Assembly (NCBI GenBank): GCA_017512705.1
Contig: JAFWEX010000150.1
Span: 186,001-250,000 of the forward strand
From: Paenibacillus sp.
GTDB lineage: Bacteria > Bacillota > Bacilli > Paenibacillales > Paenibacillaceae
Length of the DNA: 64,000 nt
Reading direction: 5' to 3'
Shown: positions 8,503-19,655 of the stretch, in pieces
Layout: the number at the start of each line of letters is the position of its first letter
Position numbering within the stretch: position 1 is the stretch's first letter
Program-made: the position numbers and the translations under genes
Notes under the pieces: generated by a model
Told to the model about the DNA's origin: nothing
Seen by the model: only the letters and a program-made list of their open reading frames with translations
Databases searched by the model: none

Positions 8503-8727
8503 TTATTTTTTCTCCATGAATTGTCCAAATGGTTTAAAAATAGCTTCTACCCATGTCGTAGGCCCATTGATATGTTTCAAATCAAACATGGACAACACTA
8601 ACCCGAACAGTAGAAGGACCAAAAAGGCCCCTTTGTCCTTGAGTGGATAGTGTTTCATCCTTGGCCACTGTAGAGCAATAATCACCGTAATGATTACCAA
8701 TGTGCTGAAAAAAGCTAACCATTGCAT
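8503..8727 (-). CDS. Small two-TM protein, candidate germinant-receptor D subunit
   Basis: A 74-residue protein with two hydrophobic helices (about residues 3-22 and 37-54), separated by the basic turn QWPRMKHYPLKDK and ending in an amphipathic FKPFGQFMEKK. Small two-helix D proteins of about 70-80 residues, such as GerKD or GerUD, occur in ger operons of Bacillus and modulate the receptor. Size, topology and position between gerAC and gerAB fit this. The ATG at 8727 lies beyond the gerAC stop (8735), with AGGAG 13 bases before it. The longer frame to 8796 overlaps gerAC and has no better signal. Assignment rests on context and topology. Confidence 0.7.
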   Translation of the reverse strand: MQWLAFFSTLVIITVIIALQWPRMKHYPLKDKGAFLVLLLFGLVLSMFDLKHINGPTTWVEAIFKPFGQFMEKK

Positions 8728-8734
8728 CTCTGAT

Positions 8735-9928
8735 TCACTTCTCCTCTGACTTAACCGACTTATTCGTGTATCCCCATCCACCAATGTGAGCGTCAATCAC
8801 AAATTCTGTTTTCACCTCCGGAATGAATTCTTCCCAGCGATCTTTCACCTTTTCCCATTGCTTAGGATATTTTCGATGAAATCCTTCTCCCAGATTTATA
8901 ACATCCGCTTTCATCTTCTGCATTTCTTGAAAAGCTGAGCTTACCCGACTCTTTATCGCTTCACCAAAGTCATACTCTACTTTCTTTAACGTTTTGGTAT
9001 CACTAAGATCCAAATTTGTACCATTTTGAGCTAAAGTTCCATCTGTTTTAATGTGTATAATGACTTTCCATTCCTCATCCTGTATCTTCGGGATCAGATG
9101 GATTACTGTAGATATGGGAGTGACGGACATTTTCCCTTCTTCATTTTCGGGAGTGAAACTGACCGTGTAATCCTTGATCTCTCCTCTTAACCATAACAAT
9201 CCTCTCGTTGTTGATCTTGACATTCTGCCAACCATTCGATCTTTCAGGAAAACGGCTATGCCATCCATTTTGGGTAATTCCTTAACCTCTCCAGAATTCT
9301 CCTCCTCCATTTTTGTGGTTAAAAAGGGAATAGCGGCAGATCGATCATTTCCAGAAATCATTTCCTCTAATTCCAGAAGTGCGACCTTCATGCCATATTC
9401 CATATTCGTCATTTTTCGAATAGATTCTGCTGAATATACTTCCAGGAGCGTACGAAGTTCAATGATATGCTTGGCCTTTCCTTGGCTGACAAACATAAAA
9501 GATCGTTCTCTTGGTTTGGGGTCCCGAAGCAAATAATCTAGATGATCCTCCAAACCTTCTTTTGCTAGGTCTTCACCAAAGATAAACACTTTACATAAAC
9601 CAAAAAAAATGTGACGTGGCAACTCGGACTGAAGCTTTGACAGAGCGTCGGCTAGATTCACTCCTTTAGTAGACTTAATCATAGTCGGCGCCCCACTGTC
9701 TGATCCGCCTCCTCCACTTCCTCCGCTTCCTCCACTCATTGATTTTGCTATCAGGATTTCGAGAGCGACCTCCACTTGACCATGATCACTTTTATCAAAA
9801 GCTGCCGAGGTAATAATGGCCAAATCATCGATTTCTGTTTGATCCCAGCAGCCTGCCAATACCAGAACGGCTCCAGCAAAGACGATAAATAGGAAGATAG
9901 CTTTATATACAGCTTTTTTTATCTTCAA
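8735..9928 (-). CDS. gerAC: Spore germinant receptor C subunit, lipoprotein (GerAC family)
   Basis: A 397-residue lipoprotein with a basic N-terminus, a hydrophobic signal to residue 25 and a lipobox LAGC, so Cys27 should be diacylated. It continues GCWDQTEIDDLAIITS, the typical GerAC opening, and has the three-domain C-subunit fold to the end. Residues 64-79 are an unusual Gly/Ser tract (SGGSGGSGGGGSDSG) within the first domain. The ATG overlaps the end of the gerAA frame by four bases, implying coupled translation. It sits on the outer face of the spore inner membrane with the A and B subunits. Confidence 0.93.
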   Translation of the reverse strand: MKIKKAVYKAIFLFIVFAGAVLVLAGCWDQTEIDDLAIITSAAFDKSDHGQVEVALEILIAKSMSGGSGGSGGGGSDSGAPTMIKSTKGVNLADALSKLQSELPRHIFFGLCKVFIFGEDLAKEGLEDHLDYLLRDPKPRERSFMFVSQGKAKHIIELRTLLEVYSAESIRKMTNMEYGMKVALLELEEMISGNDRSAAIPFLTTKMEEENSGEVKELPKMDGIAVFLKDRMVGRMSRSTTRGLLWLRGEIKDYTVSFTPENEEGKMSVTPISTVIHLIPKIQDEEWKVIIHIKTDGTLAQNGTNLDLSDTKTLKKVEYDFGEAIKSRVSSAFQEMQKMKADVINLGEGFHRKYPKQWEKVKDRWEEFIPEVKTEFVIDAHIGGWGYTNKSVKSEEK

Positions 9929-11085
9929 GTTTTATCCCCCTCTAATGGCTGCTTGTCCTTCATTAATGCGCTATTCACTTGCGAGCTCTTATCCATCATC
10001 CACAAAGGGGATCTCCACAAAACATCTTTTATTTGTTTCTTTCTGAATGGTGCAATTGGCTCCAAATATGGCATCCCAAACGACTTTAATGAACATAGAT
10101 GAGTAACGACAATTAATATACCGAGCATAATCCCGAGCAATCCTAAAGTCCCCGCTAGGAGGATCAACGGAAAACGAAGAAACCGAATCGAATATCCGAC
10201 AAAATAACGTGGAATGATAAAAGAAGACACCCCCGTTACAGCCACCACAATAACCATGGGAGCAGATACTAATCCGGCTTGAACCGATGCTTGGCCAATG
10301 ATGAGCGCCCCAACAATGCTGACAGCAGAACCAACCTGGTTAGGAAGTCTAACCCCTGCTTCACGCAGAGCTTCTAGCATTAACTCCATAATGATAGCTT
10401 CTACTAGAGCAGGAAATGGAACACTCTCCCTTGCCGCAGATATGCTAATGAGTAATCGACTCGGTATCATCTCCTGGTGAAATGTGGTGACTGCTACGTA
10501 AAATGATGGAAGCAAAAGGGTAACAATAAGAGAGACGTATCGTACCCAACGAATAATCGTTCCAACGATGTAACGTTCATAGTAATCATCAGGTGCTTGA
10601 ATCATCGAGAAAAAGGAAACCGGTACGATTAATACAAAAGGTGTTCCATCGGTTACGATGACAACACGGCCTTCCAGTAAGTTGGAACTGGCTACATCCG
10701 GTCTCTCCGTAGACAAAATTTGTGGGAAGGGTGAATACGGATTGTCCTCAATCATTTCCTCGATGTAGTTACTTTCTAAAATAGCATCCAGATTAATGCT
10801 TTTTAAACGAGTCTCCACTTCTTCAATTATTTGGGGTGAGGCAACTCCTTCAATATATGCAATGGCTACACTCGTTCTTGAATACTCACCAATCTTCATT
10901 GATTTTATTTTCAGGGCGGGGCTCTTAATAATTCGGCGTAACATCGAAGTGTTGACCTGTAAAGATTCAACAAATCCTTCACGCGGCCCTCTGATCACTT
11001 TCTCGGCCTGAGGTTCTTCTATGCCTCGCGATTCAAATTTAGTTAGTCCTAAAGAATAAGCAAAATTTTCCCCTTCAATTAACAT
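9925..11085 (-). CDS. gerAA: Spore germinant receptor A subunit, C-terminal part (frameshifted gerAA)
   Basis: A 386-codon frame beginning at ATG 11085 with MLIEGENFAYSLG. It contains the conserved GerA block SRGIEEPQ/GPREGF, the second soluble domain and about five membrane spans (from about residue 180 to 335). A complete GerAA is close to 500 residues and starts with another domain, which here lies in a different frame (11079-11498). The two frames overlap as ATGTTAA, so the downstream part could be translated by restart, but no Shine-Dalgarno precedes its ATG. One inserted base near 11092 would fuse the two into one normal protein. Either the receptor is inactivated or split, or there is a sequence error. 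Confidence 0.85.
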   Translation of the reverse strand: MLIEGENFAYSLGLTKFESRGIEEPQAEKVIRGPREGFVESLQVNTSMLRRIIKSPALKIKSMKIGEYSRTSVAIAYIEGVASPQIIEEVETRLKSINLDAILESNYIEEMIEDNPYSPFPQILSTERPDVASSNLLEGRVVIVTDGTPFVLIVPVSFFSMIQAPDDYYERYIVGTIIRWVRYVSLIVTLLLPSFYVAVTTFHQEMIPSRLLISISAARESVPFPALVEAIIMELMLEALREAGVRLPNQVGSAVSIVGALIIGQASVQAGLVSAPMVIVVAVTGVSSFIIPRYFVGYSIRFLRFPLILLAGTLGLLGIMLGILIVVTHLCSLKSFGMPYLEPIAPFRKKQIKDVLWRSPLWMMDKSSQVNSALMKDKQPLEGDKT

Positions 11086-11498
11086 GATCGGTTGCCTGTT
11101 GATATCGATTCAATGCAATCTGTTAATAAATTCACTTGATCCATCTGAGATACAGACACCGTATTCTCGATAAATTCAACCAGAGACTTCGGCTCATCCC
11201 CCTGTACTTTTCGAAAAGGCATCAGTACATGTTCATCGATTAATGCTGTATCAGAGATCCCATCAATATATATAATCATTGCCTTGAGATTCGGCGTAAT
11301 GTGAAATGACCGATAGACAACATCAGAGCAATGATTGTAGATGGAACGAATCATCTCTACATTGTTATCGAAGTTCTTTTCTAACGTATTTTGTTCGTCA
11401 GAGTTTTGTACGTCAGTATTCTGTTTTTGTATATGATTTTTATTATCTTTTTTTTGTTTTACTAAGAGTTTTCCCACATTCCGAATCAAGTCTCTCAC
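11079..11498 (-). CDS. gerAA: Spore germinant receptor A subunit, N-terminal part (frameshifted gerAA)
   Basis: A 139-codon frame from a GTG at 11498, five bases after AGGAGA. After a basic, Asn/Gln-rich leader (residues 16-40) it holds the first half of the GerA N-terminal domain: NNVEMIRSIYNHCSDVVYRSF, KAMIIYIDGISD and LIDEHVLMPF. It ends ESISTGNRSC-stop exactly where homologues continue into a MLIEGE-type sequence, which is supplied by the next frame. It is the first cistron of the ger operon; expression is expected in the forespore (sigma-G), but I could not find a convincing promoter in 11499-11685. Confidence 0.8.
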   Translation of the reverse strand: MRDLIRNVGKLLVKQKKDNKNHIQKQNTDVQNSDEQNTLEKNFDNNVEMIRSIYNHCSDVVYRSFHITPNLKAMIIYIDGISDTALIDEHVLMPFRKVQGDEPKSLVEFIENTVSVSQMDQVNLLTDCIESISTGNRSC

Positions 11499-11685
11499 CC
11501 TTTCTCCTATTCCAATAAACCATTGTGTTTATTATCTCGGATCGAGGATTTTTTATACCTAAAATTTCTTCTGTTATCAATACCTACCTCCTGTGAAATT
11601 CACTTCATCAGACGATAAAAAGGAGTTGGATAAGTTGTTTTCCAGATGGGAACAGTATTCTAAAAAAAGGGAGGAAAATAAATAA

Positions 11686-12315
11686 ATGTACCGTTGGTTT
11701 GCTTTGTTACACTGCCTCTTATTGTTGACTATACCTTTGCCTGTCTCACAACCATATGAAGATCTAAGCCCTCTTATCGATGATCTTCGTAAAGGAGGTT
11801 TTATTCTTTATGTACGTCATGGGGAGGCAAGTGTCGGAGAAGATCAACCAGGTTTAAATCTGGCAGACTGTTCCACGCAAAGGAATTTAAGCGCGAAAGG
11901 TAAAGAACAAGCCAAAAAGTACGGCGAGGCCATTCGAAAACTGAATATACCTGTTGCTCTTCCGGTAGAATCGAGTCCATTATGTAGAACTGTGCAAACT
12001 GCGGAAATTGCCTTTGGTACACCGAATGTAACTGTGAATCCGTTTTGGTTGAAAATATATGAACTCAGCGAGAACACCAATACGGCTGATACACAAAATA
12101 TCGTTCAAACCTTTACACGCCAAGTTGAACGTTTAACTCCTAATCAGGCCAATAAAGTTATCGTAGCTCACTCATTTCCCCCAGGTGTTGGTTTAGGAGA
12201 AATTCCGAGTATGGGCACAGTCATAGTTAAACCTCTGGGGAACGATAAAGGGTATAAAATTATTGGGAGATTGACTCTTGAGGACTTGCTACGATTGGCT
12301 CAGATCGACTCATAG
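11686..12315 (+). CDS. Secreted histidine phosphatase superfamily protein
   Basis: A 209-residue protein with an N-terminal hydrophobic segment (about residues 4-21) that looks like a signal peptide. The phosphatase core starts GFILYVRHGEA, giving the catalytic motif R44-H45-G46. The family continues with LSAKGKEQAKKYGEAIRKL, the second arginine block SSPLCRTVQTAEIAFG and the distal histidine in VIVAHSFPPG. The enzyme would use a phosphohistidine intermediate outside the membrane; substrate unknown. The start has GGAGG about 11 bases upstream. It stands alone with a terminator after it and runs opposite to the ger operon. Confidence 0.85.
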   Translation: MYRWFALLHCLLLLTIPLPVSQPYEDLSPLIDDLRKGGFILYVRHGEASVGEDQPGLNLADCSTQRNLSAKGKEQAKKYGEAIRKLNIPVALPVESSPLCRTVQTAEIAFGTPNVTVNPFWLKIYELSENTNTADTQNIVQTFTRQVERLTPNQANKVIVAHSFPPGVGLGEIPSMGTVIVKPLGNDKGYKIIGRLTLEDLLRLAQIDS

Positions 12316-12336
12316 CGATTCTATGTAAACGTAAAA

Positions 12337-12385
12337 AAGGCCTTTCAACCATTTAACGAAATGGATGAGAGGACCTTCTTATTTT
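12337..12385 (+). terminator. Terminator of the histidine phosphatase gene
   Basis: Interrupted hairpin (AAGG/CCTT, TCA/TGA, CCATTT/AAATGG, loop AACG) followed by CTTATTTTAT. Confidence 0.65.
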
Positions 12386-12446
12386 ATAGTGAGTTTCGCT
12401 CCTTTAAGTTCTTCAAGTCGATTCATTTCCAGAGATATTCTGCAAA

Positions 12447-12498
12447 CCAAAAAGCCACCGTCCTGTGCGGTACCCAAGCACCGTCAAGGAAAGTGGCT
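12447..12498 (-). terminator. Terminator of the SLH surface-protein gene
   Basis: Minus strand AGCCAC pairs with GTGGCT, enclosing further CCT/AGG and CGGTGC/GTACCG pairings, and is followed by TTTTTGG; it starts 12 bases after the stop codon. Confidence 0.72.
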
Positions 12499-12509
12499 GA
12501 TGTAATCTG

Positions 12510-15500
12510 TTAGATCAACTTAGACTGCTGAAGAAGTCTCTGGATAATTACCGCAACTTCTGCTCGTGAGATGAATGCCTGCGGAGCAAGCTGTGAGTTG
12601 CTTCTTCCTGTAATTATCTCTGCCTGCAACACATCGGCTACACTGTCTCTCGCCCATGCCGACACTTGTTTTGCATCAACATAGGATTGCAGATTGTTGT
12701 TCATATCCTGAGCAGGAAGTTGTTCACTAAGCCCTGTCACTTCCATCGCTCTCGCGATCATAACCATCGCTTGTTCACGTGTGATTCGCTGCTGCGGACG
12801 GAAGGTTCCGTCTTCATAACCACTGATCAGTTTGTGATCAAGAGCCGTTTGCACTGCACCATTATACCAATCCGATGAACGCACATCAGAGAATGGAGTA
12901 GTCCCGATTTCTGCTTTAAGCCCCATTGCCCGCACCATAATCGCCGCAAACTCTGCACGGGTAATCGCTTGATCCGGATTGTACAGATCACCGCCGATTC
13001 CACTAATGACCAAACGTGATCCCATTCCATTCACAGCTTCCTCTGCCCAATGACCAGCTACATCCTTGAACGCCACTGGATTCGAGATGAGAGCATACGT
13101 GCTGTTGGTCAAGCTATTAATCGTTGCATAATACTTACCATCTATTCGTTCGATTCTGGTAGGTACATGGCGAACCGTTCCATCCGGATCAACCACAACA
13201 CCTGTGGTGATCTGGTTCGGGTCTACGCCATCTGGAATGGCAATTGTTCTATTTACATAAGCGTTAAACTTAGAAACATCAACGGTCACATCACCGTAAC
13301 TAGCCCTCACGGAGAAATTGAGCGGAGATACAACGAGCGTATACGCTCCCTGATGAACTGCATTTTCCACCATCTTCAATTGTTCCTCTGTAGGTTCAGA
13401 TATTTCAATATCAATTTGAATTTGTTCCAATTTCACTTCCCGACCGATCTGTTCAGATATGGCATCAATATTGATTTGCAGTGCAGGGAGGGTGTAGGTT
13501 GCCTTCTCTGTTCGAATCTCAATCGTCCCCTGCTTGAGTTCCATATCCTTAATCATCTGTCCATTCAATACACCGATCATCACATCCGATGGAGTGCTAA
13601 ACGGAATGGTAATGACAGAACGATTGCCTTCCGCTTGAAGGCGGTCTCCAAGCTTCTTCGGATCAAGCGTTATCGTCCGGATTGTACGACCATTCTTCTC
13701 CGTCGTTGCTGCAATGCCAACTTTTTCTGGCTTGCCGTTAACGAGGACCTCTACGTCCGTTTTTGCGGGAGCGGGCACACTCGGCATCTGCTGCGGTTGC
13801 GGTTGTGGTGACACACCATAATTATCACTTGAAGATGAGTATGGTGTAACTGCATTGGATTCCACAGAAGCTACACTGCTTCCAACACTATTGATAGCCC
13901 GAACTACGAATGTGTAAGGCGTGCCGTTGGTCAATCCCGTTATCGTGATCGGACTGGATTGACCTGTTACGATTCGTTGATCCGGTAATACCGTCACTTC
14001 GTATCCCGTAATTGGACTCCCACCCTGGTCATCAGGGGCAGTGAACGTAATTGTGGCTTGACCGTTTCCGCCAACAACCTGCACCTCTGTGGGAGCAGCC
14101 GGAACCGTCATCGGCGTTGCGCTGACCTCATTGGATGGATCACTTACTCCTCCTGGATTGACTGCTTTGATTGTAAAATAATACATCGTACCATTCGTTA
14201 AGCCCGTTACTTGATGGCTATATACAGAGCCGGTCACTGTTGCAACTTCTGCTCCATAGGTGTCGGAACCCAACCGTTGATAGATGGTATAGCCTGTTGA
14301 ACCGCTAACTGGGGCCCAATTAAGGGTAATGGCCGCATTGCCTGACTCAGCAGTGAGCAGGTTCGGCGCTCCCGGTGCTGGAACTTGCGGCGTTGCACTT
14401 GCCTCATTCGAATCAGGGCTTTCGCCTCCGGCATTCATTGCTCTAATCATGAAGTAATATGTCGTTCCGTTTGTTAAATCTAACGCCTTATAACTGTATA
14501 CGGCACTGACCACAGATTCCACGGCAGTTCCATACACTCCAGGCGTTGTGCTCATATATACGTTATATCCCGCAGCTGAAGCGACAGGATTCCATATAAT
14601 GGTTGCGTGTGCATCACCACCGATTGCGGATTGAATAACCGGTGCGGAGGGTACATCCATAGCTGCCACCGTTACCGTGACCACATACTGCTGCGTGCTG
14701 CTGTCTGCTGCTGTTACCGTATAAGTCACCGGGTTCGTGAAATCCTGCGCAATGTCGCTGTTCGGCGACACACTTGCTCCTGTATGGGTAATCGTCGGGA
14801 CCAGCGTGGTCACATCCGTTCCGTACGGCACCGTCAACGCGATCGTCTTCGCAGCCTCGTTTACGGTACCTGGCACCGTTGGCGTCAGGCCATTAAACGC
14901 AAAGTCGGTTATCGCCTTCGCCGGATTTGCTGCTACCGTTACCGTCACCTCGTACTGCTGTGTCGTTCCATCTGCTGCTGTTACCGTATAGGTCACCGGG
15001 TTCGTGAAATCCTGTGCATCGTTGCTGTTCGGCGACACACTTGCTCCCGTATGGGTAATCGTCGGCACTAGTGCGGTCACGTCCGTTCCGAACGGCACCG
15101 TCAACGTCACGGTCTTCGCAGCCTCATTCACCGTACCTGTAACCGCTGGCGTCAGGCCATTAAACGCAAAGCTGGTTATCGCTTTCGCTGGATTTGGCTT
15201 CACCGTGACGCTCACTGTATAATTCTGTGTCGTTCCATCCGCTGCCGTTACCGTATATGTCACGGGGTTTGTGAAATTCTGCGCAGATCCGCTACTTGGC
15301 GTCACACTCGCTCCCGTATGGGTAATCGCGGGCACCAGCGCGGTAACGTCCGTTCCGTACGGCACTGTCAGCGCAATTGTCTTCGCACTCTCGTTCACCG
15401 TTCCTGCCACCGCTGGCGTCAGACCGCTAAAAGAGAAGTCCGTTATCGCTTTCGCTGGATTTGGCTTCACCGTGACGCTCACTGTATAATTCTGTGTCGT

Positions 15501-17390
15501 TCCATCCGCTGCTGTTACCGTATAGGTCACCGGGTTCGTAAAATTCTGCGCCGCACCGCTAGCAGGCGACACACTCGCTCCTGTGTGGTTAATCGTCGGT
15601 ACCAGCGCGGTCACGTTCGTTCCGTACGGCACTGTCAGCGCAATTGTCTTCGCACTTTCGTTCACCGTTCCTGCCACCGCTGGCGTCAGACCACTAAATG
15701 AGAAGTCCGTTATCGCTTTCGCTGGATTCGGCTTCACCGTGACGCTCACTGTATAACTCTGTGTCGTTCCATCCGCTGCTGTTACCGTATATGTCACGGG
15801 GTTCGTGAAATTCTGCGTCGCACTGCTTGCAGGCGACACACTCGCTCCCGTGTGGGTAATCGTCGGCACCAGAGCGCTCACGTTCGTTCCGTACGGCACT
15901 GTCAACGCAATCGTCTTCGCAGCCTCATTAACTGTCCCCGTCACCGCTGGCGTCAGGCCATTAAATTCAAAGCCGGTTATCGCCTTCGCTGGATTCGGCT
16001 TCACCGTGACGGTTACTTCATAATTCTGAGTCGTTCCATCCGCTGCCGTTACTGTATAAGTCACCGGATTCGTGAAATTCTGCGCTGATCCGTTATTCGG
16101 CGACACACTCGCTCCCGTATGAGTAATCGTCGGTACCAGCGCGGTCACATTCGTTCCGTACGGCACTGTCAACGCAATCGTCTTCGCACTTTCGTTCACC
16201 GTTCCTGCCACCGCTGGCGTCAGACCGCTAAAAGAGAAGTCCGTTATCGCTTTCGCTGGATTCGGCTTCACCGTGACCCTCACTGTATAATTCTGTATCG
16301 TTCCATCCGCTGCTGTTACTGTATATGTCACCGGATTTGTGAAATTCTGCGCAGATCCGCTACTTGGCGTCACACTCGCTCCCGTATGGATAACCGTAGG
16401 CACTAGCGCGGTCACGTTCGTTCCGTATGGCACTATTAATGCCACGGTCTTGGCAGACTCATTTACAATGCCTGTAACCGCTGGCGTCAGGCCATTAAAC
16501 GCAAAACTGGTTATCGCCTTCGCTGGATTTGCTGCCACGCTTACCGTCACCACGTACTGCTGTATCGTTCCATCCGCTGCCGTTACTGTATAAGTCACCG
16601 GATTCGTGAAATTCTGCGCCGCACCGCCAGCAGGCCACACACTCGCTCCCGTATGTGTAATCGTCGGGGCTAGTGCGGTCACGTTCGTTCCGTACGGAAC
16701 CGTTAATGCCACGGTCTTCGCAGCCTCATTTACGGTACCTGTAACCGCCGGCGTCAGGCCATTAAACGCAAAACTGGTTATCGCCTTTTCTGAACTTACA
16801 GTAGGCGAAGGGGGATTTACAGAAGCATTTTTAATCGTAAACGTAATTAAGTTAAAATCTTCATGTTTCGTTCCAGGTTCCTTCGTATAATAAACCCGGA
16901 AGGAATCAATGGATTTTCCATTTGCAACAGAATAATTGATAGGGAAATCAGAAGTTATTGTTGAATCTTTTGCTTGTGAATACGGTGCGGTTGAGAATTG
17001 TTCAGTGCCGGAGGCATAACCTTTCACTGTAACATCAGAAAAGCTCCCATCCTCAAATTCTCCTACATATAGCCTGTCTAGTTCAAAGCTTCCCAAAGAA
17101 CCCACTGCCGTTATCTCAAAATATGCTGTTTCAGGACCGGTTAAGCTGCTGTCTGCAATGAAAGCCCCAAATCCATCTGCCATAAGCCCTGATCTGGACG
17201 CAGAAAGCGTAAAAAAGCCATCCGGACTGTTTCCAACACTCCCCGATACTGAATATCCTGTGAAATTTTGCTCCCCGTTCGGTAAACCAGCGGCAAATGC
17301 TTTCGTCGTTACCATCCCCGAGATCATACTTAAAGTTAATGCTAAAACAAGCATTAGTGCGATGCTTCGCCTTTGAATCCGTGTAGCCAT
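12510..17390 (-). CDS. Secreted repeat protein with FN3 and S-layer homology domains
   Basis: A 1626-residue secreted protein. Residues 1-33 form a signal peptide (basic start, hydrophobic core, cleavage near AFA-AG). Residues 35-195 are a beta-rich domain. Residues 201-912 are eight copies of an 89-residue repeat of the DUF5018/cadherin-like type (AKAIT..F..NGLTP..., ending NPVTYTVTAADGT). Three fibronectin III domains follow (about 915-1190), then a linker with PQPQPQQMPS, a conserved Paenibacillus-type domain (about 1215-1440) and three SLH domains (from about 1445), which should bind pyruvylated secondary cell-wall polymer. The role is probably adhesive or structural; no enzyme motif is seen. 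The pyruvyl transferase at 52688 acts on polysaccharide but is unlikely to be CsaB. Confidence 0.9.
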   Translation of the reverse strand: MATRIQRRSIALMLVLALTLSMISGMVTTKAFAAGLPNGEQNFTGYSVSGSVGNSPDGFFTLSASRSGLMADGFGAFIADSSLTGPETAYFEITAVGSLGSFELDRLYVGEFEDGSFSDVTVKGYASGTEQFSTAPYSQAKDSTITSDFPINYSVANGKSIDSFRVYYTKEPGTKHEDFNLITFTIKNASVNPPSPTVSSEKAITSFAFNGLTPAVTGTVNEAAKTVALTVPYGTNVTALAPTITHTGASVWPAGGAAQNFTNPVTYTVTAADGTIQQYVVTVSVAANPAKAITSFAFNGLTPAVTGIVNESAKTVALIVPYGTNVTALVPTVIHTGASVTPSSGSAQNFTNPVTYTVTAADGTIQNYTVRVTVKPNPAKAITDFSFSGLTPAVAGTVNESAKTIALTVPYGTNVTALVPTITHTGASVSPNNGSAQNFTNPVTYTVTAADGTTQNYEVTVTVKPNPAKAITGFEFNGLTPAVTGTVNEAAKTIALTVPYGTNVSALVPTITHTGASVSPASSATQNFTNPVTYTVTAADGTTQSYTVSVTVKPNPAKAITDFSFSGLTPAVAGTVNESAKTIALTVPYGTNVTALVPTINHTGASVSPASGAAQNFTNPVTYTVTAADGTTQNYTVSVTVKPNPAKAITDFSFSGLTPAVAGTVNESAKTIALTVPYGTDVTALVPAITHTGASVTPSSGSAQNFTNPVTYTVTAADGTTQNYTVSVTVKPNPAKAITSFAFNGLTPAVTGTVNEAAKTVTLTVPFGTDVTALVPTITHTGASVSPNSNDAQDFTNPVTYTVTAADGTTQQYEVTVTVAANPAKAITDFAFNGLTPTVPGTVNEAAKTIALTVPYGTDVTTLVPTITHTGASVSPNSDIAQDFTNPVTYTVTAADSSTQQYVVTVTVAAMDVPSAPVIQSAIGGDAHATIIWNPVASAAGYNVYMSTTPGVYGTAVESVVSAVYSYKALDLTNGTTYYFMIRAMNAGGESPDSNEASATPQVPAPGAPNLLTAESGNAAITLNWAPVSGSTGYTIYQRLGSDTYGAEVATVTGSVYSHQVTGLTNGTMYYFTIKAVNPGGVSDPSNEVSATPMTVPAAPTEVQVVGGNGQATITFTAPDDQGGSPITGYEVTVLPDQRIVTGQSSPITITGLTNGTPYTFVVRAINSVGSSVASVESNAVTPYSSSSDNYGVSPQPQPQQMPSVPAPAKTDVEVLVNGKPEKVGIAATTEKNGRTIRTITLDPKKLGDRLQAEGNRSVITIPFSTPSDVMIGVLNGQMIKDMELKQGTIEIRTEKATYTLPALQINIDAISEQIGREVKLEQIQIDIEISEPTEEQLKMVENAVHQGAYTLVVSPLNFSVRASYGDVTVDVSKFNAYVNRTIAIPDGVDPNQITTGVVVDPDGTVRHVPTRIERIDGKYYATINSLTNSTYALISNPVAFKDVAGHWAEEAVNGMGSRLVISGIGGDLYNPDQAITRAEFAAIMVRAMGLKAEIGTTPFSDVRSSDWYNGAVQTALDHKLISGYEDGTFRPQQRITREQAMVMIARAMEVTGLSEQLPAQDMNNNLQSYVDAKQVSAWARDSVADVLQAEIITGRSNSQLAPQAFISRAEVAVIIQRLLQQSKLI
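14655..16790 (-). repeat. Eight tandem 267-bp coding repeats
   Basis: Unit boundaries on the minus strand fall at 16790, 16523, 16256, 15989, 15722, 15455, 15188 and 14921, an exact 267-base period. Units 3, 5 and 6 share the variant DFSFSGLTPAVAGTVNES, while 1, 2, 4 and 7 carry an FNGLTPAVTG variant. The alternation suggests recent duplication of a multi-unit block or gene conversion. Confidence 0.92.
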
Positions 17391-17827
17391 GTTTACCCTC
17401 TCCCGTCAATAATTACAAGGTGCATAATTGCATTGATTTTAAATTTTTTGACACGAACTGCCTTAACAGATTGCTGATCTTTGTCAAAATTCTACAAATA
17501 TTTCTCTTATTCTATCACGGTAGATTAGCCAATTGCGATACTTAAAGAAAACTTTAAGTTCCAGACCGAAAAAAAACATTTCAGGCAAAAAATATGTAGA
17601 CCTTGGCTATTCGTTAGACTTTGCCCACAAGCATATACTCTGTGCCTCGAACCGAAACAATGCATCATTGCTGACAGCACGATTGACGTTTTGTGCCATA
17701 TAAAACACTAACCATCGAAATTAACGGAGAGAACAAAAAGAGGCCAATAATGTCAAGTAAAGTACCGACGCCATGACCCATTTTTTCTATTGAGTAAGTT
17801 CAGATATCCTGTATATACAATGCATAA
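17391..17827. other. 437-bp gap upstream of the SLH gene
   Basis: No gene is supported. The gap must hold the SLH-gene promoter. A TTGACA occurs at 17481-17486 (minus strand), but no convincing -10 box follows at 16-18 bases. No riboswitch pattern was recognised. Confidence 0.4.
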
Positions 17828-17876
17828 TAAATAGGCTTCTCACAAAGTTCAAATTGAACTCGTGAGAAGCCTATTT
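17828..17876 (-). terminator. Terminator hairpin after groL
   Basis: Long stem AATAGGCTTCTCAC with GTGAGAAGCCTATT, with a second small hairpin (GTTCAA/TTGAAC) in its loop. It lies about 70 bases past the groL stop. The T-tract is weak (TTATTATG). Confidence 0.7.
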
Positions 17877-17947
17877 ATGAATTCATTGGGGGCAACCGGG
17901 TTTCTACGAAGAGAAACCCTTGTCACACAAGGCTTTCAAGCCCTTAA

Positions 17948-19582
<1,635 letters not shown>

Positions 19583-19655
19583 TTAAGAAAACCTCCCTAG
19601 TATATTGTGTAAAATGGTGTTCCTATATCGTTCGGTTAACCGATTAAATTTGAAA

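Noticed and set aside
11499..11685. Sigma-G promoter for the ger operon
   Set aside because: No -35/-10 pair with correct spacing could be found, although forespore control is expected from family knowledge.
14607..16890. Several rightward open frames of 70-150 codons opposite the repeat region
   Set aside because: They recur with the 267-base period and are shadows of the repeats on the coding strand.
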